From Alphaproteobacteria bacterium (lineage in GTDB: Bacteria > Pseudomonadota > Alphaproteobacteria > Micavibrionales > CSBR16-224): DNA of 18,946 bases. Positions 1-7,053 of the stretch are shown piece by piece. Each line of letters begins with the position of its first letter. Position 1 is the first letter of the stretch. The stretch covers positions 1 to 18,946 of the forward strand of contig SBHI01000156.1 in the NCBI GenBank assembly GCA_006226225.1, in the 5' to 3' direction. Both the position numbers and the translations under genes were made by a program. A model generated the notes under the pieces. The model saw only the letters and a program-made list of their open reading frames with translations, was not told where the DNA came from and searched no databases.

Positions 1-713
1 CCCGCCTGTACGTCCGGCAGTTGCGCCCGTACGCGTGCAAGAATTTCCTTTTGCTGCAACACATCCAGTGCCGAGGCGATACCACCTGAAAAGCGCGCCT
101 GCTGTAATTCCAACACATTTTCATTAATCGTGACCTGACTGTTTAACAATGCCTCTTCCTCACGCAAAGCGGCCAAGCGCAGCCAGTCTTGCGTGATTTC
201 CGCAGCCAATGTCACCGCAGCGGCGCGCAAATCTTCTGCCACTCCAAAAGCATCAAGTTTTCCTGATTTTGCGCCTGCACGATTCTTGCCCCAAATATCC
301 AGCTCATAAGAGGCTGCGCCGCTTAAGCTAAGATCACCGCTTCCCGCCGCCGTGCCACGCCCCATATCACGACTGCCTGTCACCGTAACGGAGGGATATA
401 AAGTTGCACCGCTTTTTTTTACAACAGCTTCGGCTTGCAGCAATCTTTGCCGTACACGCTCCAGATTAGGATTACCCTGTAGCGCCTCCTCCACCAGTTT
501 GTTCAATCCTTCATCACCGAATTCCCGCCAATATTGGCCGCGCACAATATCATACCCCGCCGCGTTATCCAGAGAGCGGCTATAAGCTGATGACATCAGA
601 AACGGATCGCGCCCGTCCGGCACAGCGGTACAGCCCGTCTGCATCAGTAGCAAAGCCGGAAGCAATAATGCCAAGCCTGTGAAGTTGCGTAATTTTTGCT
701 GTGTGTTTTGCAA
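1..713 (-). CDS. RND-type efflux outer-membrane lipoprotein, NodT/CusC/OprM family (partial)
   Basis: This is the N-terminal 237 codons of an outer-membrane channel subunit of a tripartite efflux pump; the rest lies beyond the left edge. I chose a TTG start at 713 because AGGTGG sits 8 bases upstream. An in-frame GTG at 725 with AGGA upstream is the alternative; no ATG fits. The N-terminus has Lys/Arg, a hydrophobic stretch and a Cys at residue 28 (LMQTGC), which is a lipoprotein signal with an atypical -3 residue. Family hallmarks are the helical repeat around 80-105, YELDIWGK (137-144) and GGIASALDVLQQKE (210-223). Such proteins form TolC-like trimers spanning the outer membrane and periplasm. 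It follows the TRASH-like gene after 98 bases on the same strand, so metal export is a reasonable inference, but substrate cannot be read from this part. The family call is firm; CusC versus OprM-type is open. Confidence 0.88.
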   Translation of the reverse strand, partial: MQNTQQKLRNFTGLALLLPALLLMQTGCTAVPDGRDPFLMSSAYSRSLDNAAGYDIVRGQYWREFGDEGLNKLVEEALQGNPNLERVRQRLLQAEAVVKKSGATLYPSVTVTGSRDMGRGTAAGSGDLSLSGAASYELDIWGKNRAGAKSGKLDAFGVAEDLRAAAVTLAAEITQDWLRLAALREEEALLNSQVTINENVLELQQARFSGGIASALDVLQQKEILARVRAQLPDVQA

Positions 714-811
714 GGGTTCTTCCACCTTTTCCTGACCGGTTTTATGCGTTATCTATTATATACGCAGTTACGGCGGAAAAACCCTCGAAAAAAAATCAAT
801 ACGCGGTTTGG

Positions 812-1183
812 CTATTCTTGAAAAGCCTCGTAGTTTTCTTCATTCTCGAAATAATAAACGGAACCGTCTCTTCTCGCTCCGATGACCGCATCAGCTTTAT
901 CAACTTCCGCACCGCTGACCGGATCAATTCCTTTTCGTAGACTTTCATCCTTTTGCAAACGTGCTTCACACATCTGACAGCAGCCGTAATATGTTTTACC
1001 TTCCACCTCGACGGGGATTTGTACAACGGGAAAGACACGGTTATTCGCCATGCAGACATATTTTGCCTCAACTTTGTGCAAAGACGGGAAAGGATTTTCA
1101 GCCTCTGTCACAGCATCTTGCGCAAAAACAGGGGTGGTTAACAGCAACACAAATGCCGCAAAAGTAAAAATAATTTTTTTCAT
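812..1183 (-). CDS. Exported TRASH/YHS-like putative metal-binding protein
   Basis: This is a small periplasmic protein of 123 residues. A Sec signal peptide ends near VFA-Q (residues 19-22). The mature part has Cys44 in KYVCMANN, then YYGCCQMCEARL (residues 65-76), giving Cys68, Cys69 and Cys72. This pattern resembles TRASH-type metal-binding domains. DPVSGAEV (87-94) followed by VYYFENEENYEAF (109-121) resembles a YHS domain in which the usual Cys after DPV is Ser. The start at 1183 has AGGAG 7 bases upstream. It lies between a Cys-rich exported protein and an efflux outer-membrane factor on the same strand, which supports a role in periplasmic binding or handover of a soft metal such as copper or silver. 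The metal itself is inference. Domain assignment is by motif only and has not been checked with a profile search. Confidence 0.8.
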   Translation of the reverse strand: MKKIIFTFAAFVLLLTTPVFAQDAVTEAENPFPSLHKVEAKYVCMANNRVFPVVQIPVEVEGKTYYGCCQMCEARLQKDESLRKGIDPVSGAEVDKADAVIGARRDGSVYYFENEENYEAFQE

Positions 1184-1199
1184 GTTTTTTCTCCTGATA

Positions 1200-1249
1200 A
1201 TATTTCGTTGCCTGTCAAAAACAGGTTACAGAATTTATCAACGAAATAT
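1200..1249 (-). repeat. Nested inverted repeat between the two exported-protein genes
   Basis: A perfect 11-bp inverted repeat, ATATTTCGTTG at 1200-1210 and CAACGAAATAT at 1239-1249, encloses a second one, CCTGT at 1211-1215 and ACAGG at 1221-1225. In the minus-strand transcript the outer stem begins inside the last codons of the upstream gene, covers its stop codon, and ends 3 bases before the AGGAG of the downstream gene. No U-run follows, so it is not a standard intrinsic terminator. It could be an RNA element for coupling, processing or differential expression. The arms are visible directly; the function is inference. Confidence 0.7.
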
Positions 1250-1609
1250 CGGGGGACGCATCAACCGCTCCAGACGGGTTCCGTTAGAGGTCAGATCAAA
1301 GACTTCATAACCTGATAAAGAGGGCGTTTTAAAATCTGTCATTTCAGAAGGAGCAACAAGCGGCATTTTACCGCAGCCCATCCCGTCACAAAAAATCTCA
1401 CAGCATTTATTCTTGGTTTCCTCAGCCTTCCGTATAACGGTTCCTATGCCGTCACAATCCGCTTCAGCCTGACGATCTTGTTCCGTGACGGCTTCCGCAG
1501 TGCTTTTAGCATCTTGGCAAACAATAGAAGCATGGCTTATGCCGGAAAACCCCGTCATCAGGAACGATAAAACGGCAAAAACACCGATATATTTTTTCCA
1601 AAGCGTCAT
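1238..1609 (-). CDS. Small exported Cys-rich protein, function unknown
   Basis: The 123-residue product has a clear Sec signal peptide, probably cleaved after SHA (residues 25-27). The mature part contains six cysteines: 31, 52, 69, 70, 74 and 79. The last four form CCEIFCDGMGCGKM (69-82), rich in Cys and Met, as expected for soft-metal ligands or disulfides. The C-terminus ends in LMRPPIFR. Small exported proteins of this build occur at the head of copper/silver efflux operons in other Gram-negative bacteria, which is why I lean to a metal role, but I cannot name a family. The start at 1609 gives a complete signal peptide. It lacks a Shine-Dalgarno sequence: a TATAAT hexamer at 1616-1621 (minus strand) ends only 6 bases before the ATG, so the message may be leaderless. 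The TRASH-like gene follows after 54 bases. Confidence 0.72.
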   Translation of the reverse strand: MTLWKKYIGVFAVLSFLMTGFSGISHASIVCQDAKSTAEAVTEQDRQAEADCDGIGTVIRKAEETKNKCCEIFCDGMGCGKMPLVAPSEMTDFKTPSLSGYEVFDLTSNGTRLERLMRPPIFR

Positions 1610-1623
1610 TTTTTTATTATAAC
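1595..1623 (+). promoter_or_regulatory. Candidate sigma-70-type promoter for the ABC exporter gene
   Basis: TTTCCA at 1595-1600, a 17-base spacer, and TATAAC at 1618-1623 would start transcription near 1630, about 25 bases before the GTG start. The -10 overlaps a minus-strand TATAAT at 1616-1621 serving the Cys-rich gene, so the two promoters would share DNA. Judged by eye only. Confidence 0.4.
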
Positions 1624-1655
1624 ATAGATTTCATTCTAAGAGAAAGAAGGCCGTC

Positions 1656-3572
1656 GTGGCAGAATCAAGAAATAACAAAAAACAATCCAAACCCGGCCAT
1701 GATGATCTTGGCAGTTACGGAATTCTGGCGCAATACGGGCGGCTGATCTCCGGCTGCTGGTCCTATGCGGGAGATGAAAAAAAACGCGTCGTCCAATATT
1801 ACGTGATGTTTATTTTGGCCAATGCGATTTTTATGACCCAGCCCTATGTGCTGGGAGAGTTGATCAATGCGCTGCAAGCCGGTGGAGAAGAGATTTTAAA
1901 ACAATCCTTTTTCTGGCTGACGCTTTATGTTCTGGGGACATTCGGCTTTTGGCTGTTCCATGGGCCGGGGCGCTGTATCGAACGCATGACCGCCTACACA
2001 ATCAAAAAGAATTTTAACCTGAAATTCTATGATTATATTACGCGCCTGCCGCTACACTGGCATCACGACCATCACAGCGGCGCAACCATCAACCGCGTCA
2101 ACAAAGCCGCCAACGCCCTCTCGGGCTTTGCCGAAACGCAATTTATCTATCTGCAATCTATCGTCCGCTTTACCGGTGTCTTTGTCGGTCTAGCTTTTAT
2201 CGATGTTTATGTCAGTCTGGCCTTATTCGTCATTTCTTGTCTGATTTTTTACCTACTGACCTATTTCGACAAAATCATCATGCGCCTGAACCACCGCATC
2301 AATGAACGCGAACATATTTTCTCCGCTGCTTTATTCGATTATGTCAGTAATATCCAAAATGTCATCATGTTCAACCTGTCGCGCACAACGGAGCAACATC
2401 TGTCAGGAGCGATACAGTCATGGTGGGCCCCCTTTGCCCGCGCCGTTGTACTGGTGGAGTGGAAATGGTTTCTGATGTCTATGCTGATCGTCCTGAGCCA
2501 TTTTTTGGTGCTGTATCTTTATATCGCCCACCACATGAAAATCGGCGGCGGAGAGGTTCTGGCACTGGGCACCGTTGTTGCCATCTTCCAGTATATGCTG
2601 CGGCTGGACGGTGTTTTTGCCGCCGTTGCGCAAAAATATGCCGATCTGGTTCAGACCCACACCAATGTTTACGCCGTTGAAAATATTGTTAAAAGCTTTG
2701 AAGATATCGGCATCCGTGATGATCACCTGCCTGCATTGAAGGTGAAAAAAGGCGAGATCCATTACGACCATATCAGCTTTGCCTATAAAAAGGCCGCGGC
2801 TGTTTTTACGGATTTTGATCTAAACATCGGCGCAAGGCAGAAAATAGGCATTATCGGACGTTCCGGCGCAGGCAAATCGACGCTTGTTAATCTGCTGCTG
2901 CGTTTTTACGAAGCGCCCGATTGCCGTATTACGATTGACGGGCAGGATATACGCGAGATTTCCACCAAAAGCCTGCGCGAACATATCGCCGTCATTCCGC
3001 AGGATACGACACTGTTTGAAGATACGCTGATGGAAAACATCCGCTTTGGCAAACTTGATGCCACAGATAAAGATGTGATTACTGCCGCAAAGAAAGCCAA
3101 TTGCCATGACTTTATCATGGAAACAACAGACGGTTATAATTCCATGGTCGGCGAACGCGGCGTGAAACTTTCCGGTGGACAACGGCAACGGATTGCCATT
3201 GCCCGCGCCATTTTGAAAGCCGCACCGATACTGGTGCTGGACGAAGCGACATCAGCCCTTGATACCGAATCGGAACAACTGATTCAGGAGAGCCTTGAAA
3301 AACTGATGGAAGGCCGCACAGTTATCGCCATTGCCCACCGCCTGTCCACCATCGCACATATGGATCGGCTGGTCGTGTTGGATTCAGGAAAAATTGTCGA
3401 AGACGGTACGCATCGCAGTCTGCTGAAAAAAGACGGCCTTTACGCACAGCTTTGGAAAAAACAATCCGGCGGTTTTATTACCATTGAACAGCCGGAAGAA
3501 ATATCCACACCAAAGAAAAAAGCAACAAAAGCTGCGAAAAAGACCAATAAGAAACAGGCAGGAAAAAAGTAA
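1656..3572 (+). CDS. ABC exporter half-transporter (fused membrane and ATPase domains)
   Basis: This 638-residue protein has a type-1 exporter membrane domain (about 45-335) fused to a nucleotide-binding domain (about 365-600). All catalytic motifs are intact: Walker A GRSGAGKST (401-409), Q-loop Gln449, signature LSGGQ (505-509), Walker B ILVLDE (525-530) and switch His561. It should act as a homodimer, using ATP to export a hydrophobic or peptide-like substrate across the inner membrane; the substrate is unknown. The start is GTG at 1656, with AGAAGG 5 bases upstream. Two oddities are a His cluster, HWHHDHH (134-140), next to the intracellular loops, and a Lys-rich tail after residue 619 beyond the usual family end. 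The next gene starts one base after its stop, so the two are surely co-transcribed. Family is certain; MsbA-like lipid export or drug export cannot be told apart here. Confidence 0.95.
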   Translation: MAESRNNKKQSKPGHDDLGSYGILAQYGRLISGCWSYAGDEKKRVVQYYVMFILANAIFMTQPYVLGELINALQAGGEEILKQSFFWLTLYVLGTFGFWLFHGPGRCIERMTAYTIKKNFNLKFYDYITRLPLHWHHDHHSGATINRVNKAANALSGFAETQFIYLQSIVRFTGVFVGLAFIDVYVSLALFVISCLIFYLLTYFDKIIMRLNHRINEREHIFSAALFDYVSNIQNVIMFNLSRTTEQHLSGAIQSWWAPFARAVVLVEWKWFLMSMLIVLSHFLVLYLYIAHHMKIGGGEVLALGTVVAIFQYMLRLDGVFAAVAQKYADLVQTHTNVYAVENIVKSFEDIGIRDDHLPALKVKKGEIHYDHISFAYKKAAAVFTDFDLNIGARQKIGIIGRSGAGKSTLVNLLLRFYEAPDCRITIDGQDIREISTKSLREHIAVIPQDTTLFEDTLMENIRFGKLDATDKDVITAAKKANCHDFIMETTDGYNSMVGERGVKLSGGQRQRIAIARAILKAAPILVLDEATSALDTESEQLIQESLEKLMEGRTVIAIAHRLSTIAHMDRLVVLDSGKIVEDGTHRSLLKKDGLYAQLWKKQSGGFITIEQPEEISTPKKKATKAAKKTNKKQAGKK

Positions 3573-3573
3573 T

Positions 3574-4479
3574 ATGCTTGAAGAACAATCCCCGAACCAT
3601 CTTCTTTTTGTGGAACCTGCGGTGTTTTTTGCCAATCCGGAAACCAGCGCTACCAACCCCTATCAAAACACGGCCGCGCAAGTAGATCCGGCTGCTTTAC
3701 TGGCAGCAGTGCGGACGGAAATTGACCGTTTTACCGCCCTACTGGAATCTTTTGGGGTCAAGATCACCCGCGCACCGGGCAGTCCGCAATGCCCTGACCA
3801 TATTTTCCCCGGAAACTGGGTTTCCACCCACCCGAACCGTACCGCCGTGTATTATCCGATGATGGCAAAAAACCGCCGCGCCGAACGCACCCCTGAAATT
3901 TGCGCCATTCTTGAAAAGCAATACAAGATCTTTCACGACTACGCACCTTTTGCCGATGAAGGCAAATTCCTTGAAGGTACCGGCAGTTTTGTTCTGGACC
4001 GCATTAACCGCATTGCCTATCTGGCTCTCTCCGAGCGCAGTCATCAAGATGTTGCGGAAAAATGGGCGGAAGATATGAAATACGAGCTGATCTGTTTTGA
4101 TACGAGGACACCGCAAGGCATTCCCGTTTACCATACCGATCTTGTCATGTTTATCGGGCGTGATGTTGCCGGTATCTGTTTTGACTGTATTCCTGATGAA
4201 AAGCAGCGCATACGCGTACGCGAACATTTGGAGGAAACGCATGATATTGTAGAGTTCAGTATGGAGCAGATGAATGAAATGTGCGGCAATGCGCTGGAAG
4301 TGCGCGGCGAAGCAGGCATTGCCTATCTAACGATGTCCTCACGCGCCTATGCGGCACTCACGGCGGAACAGGAACGGATCCTACGGCGCTACTACGTTGA
4401 TATCATCCATAGCCCGCTTGATATCGTGGAGAATTACGGCGGCGGATCGGCACGCTGCCTGATTCTTGAATTGTTTTAA
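3574..4479 (+). CDS. ctlX: CtlX-like hydrolase, amidinotransferase (arginine deiminase/DDAH) superfamily
   Basis: The 301-residue enzyme belongs to the guanidino-group-modifying superfamily, which attacks guanidine or ureido carbons through a Cys nucleophile. Visible motifs are FPGNW (78-82), LEGTGS (133-138, with acidic Glu134), VYHTDLV (185-191, catalytic His187), EMCGNALE (235-242) and a C-terminal GGGSARC with the probable nucleophile Cys295. The length and motif order match the cytoplasmic CtlX group, whose characterised member hydrolyses citrulline; arginine or methylated arginine remain possible. I chose ATG 3574 because it follows AGGA at 3559-3562 and the ABC gene's TAA by one base. 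The same frame stays open upstream to 3484, but that part lies inside the ABC gene. Translational coupling with the exporter is likely. Its 3' end abuts the next gene tail to tail with no gap. The substrate is inference. Confidence 0.82.
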   Translation: MLEEQSPNHLLFVEPAVFFANPETSATNPYQNTAAQVDPAALLAAVRTEIDRFTALLESFGVKITRAPGSPQCPDHIFPGNWVSTHPNRTAVYYPMMAKNRRAERTPEICAILEKQYKIFHDYAPFADEGKFLEGTGSFVLDRINRIAYLALSERSHQDVAEKWAEDMKYELICFDTRTPQGIPVYHTDLVMFIGRDVAGICFDCIPDEKQRIRVREHLEETHDIVEFSMEQMNEMCGNALEVRGEAGIAYLTMSSRAYAALTAEQERILRRYYVDIIHSPLDIVENYGGGSARCLILELF

Positions 4480-4833
4480 TTACATGCCCGGACGGCGCGG
4501 TCTGTGACGGTTCTGCTGCTGCGCAGGTGCGGGCGTGGATGTAAAATAAGCCGTCAATGCTGCGCTGCGCTCCGTCTCCATATCCTGCCAGACATCATGC
4601 GCTTTAACGAAACCATCCAGTTTTTCAACTTTGCTCAGAAAATCATCACTGCATTCCAGCAGAATGACAGGCGCACCCGCCAAGGCTTCTTTGAAATCAT
4701 GGAAATGGATCTCCGCGCCCTCGGCTTTTGCCAGTACGGCGATCTCGCGTCCCAGTTTGTCACGGTTTTCGACGACCTCATGAACATTACCGGTGAGATC
4801 TGCTTCAATCACATGAACTTTCGCTTGGGACAT
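4480..4833 (-). CDS. Small cytoplasmic protein of unknown function
   Basis: The 117-residue product is soluble, with no signal or membrane segment. Its first 85 residues look like an alternating alpha/beta domain (VHVIEADL, AEIHFHDF, PVILLECSDDFLSKVEKLDGF). The last 20 are a Gln/Arg/Pro-rich basic tail ending RHRPRRPGM, of a type seen in nucleic-acid-binding proteins. I do not recognise a family. The ATG at 4833 has GGAAAGGA upstream. Its stop codon touches the stop of the convergent hydrolase gene, and the anchored hydrolase gene lies 86 bases upstream on the same strand, so co-transcription is possible. Codon use and a good ribosome site support it as a real gene; function is unknown. Confidence 0.65.
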   Translation of the reverse strand: MSQAKVHVIEADLTGNVHEVVENRDKLGREIAVLAKAEGAEIHFHDFKEALAGAPVILLECSDDFLSKVEKLDGFVKAHDVWQDMETERSAALTAYFTSTPAPAQQQNRHRPRRPGM

Positions 4834-4919
4834 CTTTTGCGATTCCTTTCCAAAAAACCTTACTGTTAAAAATACGGGAAAGACAGACTAGCATTCAAAA
4901 CAGCGCAACGCAAGACTCA

Positions 4920-5819
4920 TCAAGGTTTTGCGGGCGGCGGCCCCGAAAGATGAGACGGTCTTTCTCCGCAATAGGGTGTCGCTGATATTTTTTGCCAATG
5001 GTCTTGCGGCTGCGACAGGCGCTCCAGCACAATATTAGCAACCTCACCCGAGAACGGCATAAACACATGCCCGCCACTGACCGGAACATTTTCCGACAGC
5101 TTTGTATCCGGCTGCAATGCCTCCTGCCACAGCACAAACATATCTATCGCCGATAGCAGCGATGTCACCGGAACAGGCGGCGGGTTGCGCAAAGCCTCGC
5201 GGAACGCCGTTTCATCCTGCGAGGTTTCATCGCCATGAAACATGGTATAAAGATTTTGCAGACGCATCAGAGATTTTTCATCATCTGCTGCGGGAGAAAC
5301 CGGTGTCGCCAGCGTGATCACCTTATCGATCTTATCAGGATATTTCCGCGCCAGTTCCCGTGCATAGACCCCGCCAAGACTGTAACCGACCAGAGACACT
5401 TTCTTGTTGCCGTTTTCGGCATAGGCTTTTTCCAGCACAGCTTCCAGCGCTGCGACATCTTCGGCAGACGCACCCGTATTCATGCCGCCGCCCCATTCAT
5501 AAACCTGATAACCGTGATCACTTATTTTTCCCGCCAATGACGACATATAGGTATCTCCGGTCATAAAACCGGGAATCACGATCACCGGCGCGCCTTCGCC
5601 ACGTGGAATAGACTGCCGTACCGCGCTTTTTGAAAAATTTTCCTGCAAAGACGCAATACAGGCGGCAGACGGCGTTTCCGCAGACACCGCGATTTCCTGG
5701 ATATTCTCCTGCTGCCAGTTTGACAGATATTTGACGCTGACAATCCCGCCGATCGTCGCCGCAGCGGTGATGAAGCTGACAGCCATGCGGGCTGTTTTGC
5801 GCTTTTTTTCTGAAGCCAT
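4920..5819 (-). CDS. Membrane-anchored alpha/beta hydrolase (lipase/esterase-like)
   Basis: This 299-residue protein has a basic N-terminus and one membrane segment (about 12-32), so the catalytic domain probably faces the periplasm. The hydrolase core shows VIVIPGF (79-85, oxyanion-loop strand) and the nucleophile elbow GYSLGG (145-150, Ser147). VITLATPVSP (167-176), the likely acid Asp226 in SAIDMFVLW, and His251 in SGGHVFMPF complete the triad and pattern of lipase-type enzymes. I chose ATG 5819 because AGGA lies 8 bases upstream. In-frame ATGs at 5843 and 5873 would add 8 or 18 residues without a better ribosome site. The C-terminus is Pro-rich. It could cleave lipid esters or other acyl groups in the envelope; the substrate cannot be read from sequence. 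The unknown gene ending at 4480 follows it. Confidence 0.85.
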   Translation of the reverse strand: MASEKKRKTARMAVSFITAAATIGGIVSVKYLSNWQQENIQEIAVSAETPSAACIASLQENFSKSAVRQSIPRGEGAPVIVIPGFMTGDTYMSSLAGKISDHGYQVYEWGGGMNTGASAEDVAALEAVLEKAYAENGNKKVSLVGYSLGGVYARELARKYPDKIDKVITLATPVSPAADDEKSLMRLQNLYTMFHGDETSQDETAFREALRNPPPVPVTSLLSAIDMFVLWQEALQPDTKLSENVPVSGGHVFMPFSGEVANIVLERLSQPQDHWQKISATPYCGERPSHLSGPPPAKP

Positions 5820-5884
5820 TTTTCTTTTTCCTGTATGCGCCATAATATTCACATAAGAAATTGCCAAAGACAAGCATTTTTGTT

Positions 5885-5913
5885 TTGAGTTTCCGCGCCG
5901 TTTTCTCTATAAA
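5885..5913 (+). promoter_or_regulatory. Candidate sigma-70-type promoter for the 5975 membrane protein
   Basis: TTGAGT at 5885-5890, a 17-base spacer, and TATAAA at 5908-5913 match the vegetative promoter well. Predicted start is near 5920, giving a leader of about 55 bases before ATG 5975. The -10 sits in a short dyad, CTAT/ATAG, at 5907-5919. Confidence 0.55.
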
Positions 5914-5974
5914 AGATAGGCGGTTTTTTTAGGGTTTAAAGAATAATTCCTCTGCAAAAGGCATAAAAGCAGAT

Positions 5975-7039
5975 ATGGCAAAACCGCGCAATAATGCGAA
6001 AAAGACAGTAAAACCAGATACACCGCCCGCAAAACCTGCGGCGGCGAATGATGATCTGTGGCAAAATTTGCCGCTGCGCAGTGTTCCGCAAGAAAAACCA
6101 AAAAAACCCGTCAAGCCGCAACCCAAGCCGGAACAAAAGAAAACCGCAGCCCCCCTGCCGGAGCCGGCCCAAGAACCTGTCACAAATGATACGGTAACCG
6201 TTCCGCAAAAAGAGGATGCGGCAAATGAGCCGCATTACAAACCGGAAACCCCTGCCGAACGGCAACGACGCAAAAAATCCCTGAAGCGGCGCGTGCTGGA
6301 AACAAGTATTGATATCGCCGGGTTTAACGGCGTCCGCCGTGCATGGACAAAACCGGACGGCAGCCGTTTTAAAAACGTCAGTAAAAGTCTGGGCAGCAAA
6401 GCCGCCGATATGCTGGCCGGCCGTATTGTTTCCATGACTTTCCGTCTGATCGCCATTACCTGGGTACTGGGTATTATCGGTGGTGTCACGACTTACGGCA
6501 TGCTTGCCTTGCTGGCGGTTGCCACCGGCGTCGCCAACGTTGCCTATACTTTTGCCAAAGATGTCATCGGCGAGCGCCTAAAAAACCGCAAAAAGAAGAA
6601 AAAGCTCAGCAAGGTTTTTAACAAGGCGCGGATGCTGAAACTTGGCGGTGCTTTTGCTGCGGGGTTCTTTGGCGGTGGATTCGGTCTGTGGCTGGCGAAA
6701 ACAGAGATCTTTCAAAACGCCTTCCATTTTCTACAAGACTTGCTTGGCCCCGCCGGAAAATCGCTTCCCAATCCCGGCGATGCCTATCAAATTCCAAACA
6801 ATGATACTGCAAATATCGTGCCCAAAGAAATCACTGCCCCGGCTGCTATTGGCAGCAAGGATTTACAGCGTGAATTCCTGCAATCCGCACAATATTCCGA
6901 ACGTGTCATTGAAGACGCCGCTGCACAGGCGCCAAAATTACCGCCCCCACCCGATTCACATGTCATGCAGCTGCATAACGGCCGAATTGATGATATGCCG
7001 GTTTCCCCGTTTCTGATGATGATGAGTATGCGCAGCTAA
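5975..7039 (+). CDS. Membrane protein with disordered Lys/Pro-rich N-terminus, function unknown
   Basis: The 354-residue product starts with about 90 residues of Lys/Pro/Ala-rich, probably disordered sequence. A basic stretch (97-106) follows, then a central region with hydrophobic segments near 155-175, 176-195 and 223-241. A KNRKKKKKLSK patch (203-213) lies between the second and third segments and is probably cytoplasmic. The C-terminus is Pro-rich (PKLPPPP, 320-326) and ends in a Met-rich stretch. I recognise no family. The ATG has only a distant AAAGG (5957-5961) as a ribosome site, so translation may be modest; a good promoter lies upstream. It is divergent from the anchored hydrolase and convergent with puuC, so it is probably a single-gene unit. 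The coding frame is convincing; the function is unknown. Confidence 0.75.
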   Translation: MAKPRNNAKKTVKPDTPPAKPAAANDDLWQNLPLRSVPQEKPKKPVKPQPKPEQKKTAAPLPEPAQEPVTNDTVTVPQKEDAANEPHYKPETPAERQRRKKSLKRRVLETSIDIAGFNGVRRAWTKPDGSRFKNVSKSLGSKAADMLAGRIVSMTFRLIAITWVLGIIGGVTTYGMLALLAVATGVANVAYTFAKDVIGERLKNRKKKKKLSKVFNKARMLKLGGAFAAGFFGGGFGLWLAKTEIFQNAFHFLQDLLGPAGKSLPNPGDAYQIPNNDTANIVPKEITAPAAIGSKDLQREFLQSAQYSERVIEDAAAQAPKLPPPPDSHVMQLHNGRIDDMPVSPFLMMMSMRS

Positions 7040-7053
7040 ACAGTCATTCTGTA

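Noticed and set aside
755..760. Minus-strand TATAAT ahead of the outer-membrane factor gene
   Set aside because: The hexamer is perfect, but there is no acceptable -35 at 16-18 bases, so an internal promoter is not supported.
3484..3573. Upstream extension of the CtlX-like gene
   Set aside because: The extra 30 residues overlap the exporter in another frame and are Lys/Arg-rich low-complexity. ATG 3574 has a ribosome site and fits the family N-terminus.
6580..6586. A AAA AAC slippery heptamer in frame in the 5975 gene
   Set aside because: It lies in a Lys-rich stretch where such runs are expected. No ribosome-site-like stimulator or clear hairpin follows, and the zero frame stays open to a sensible end.
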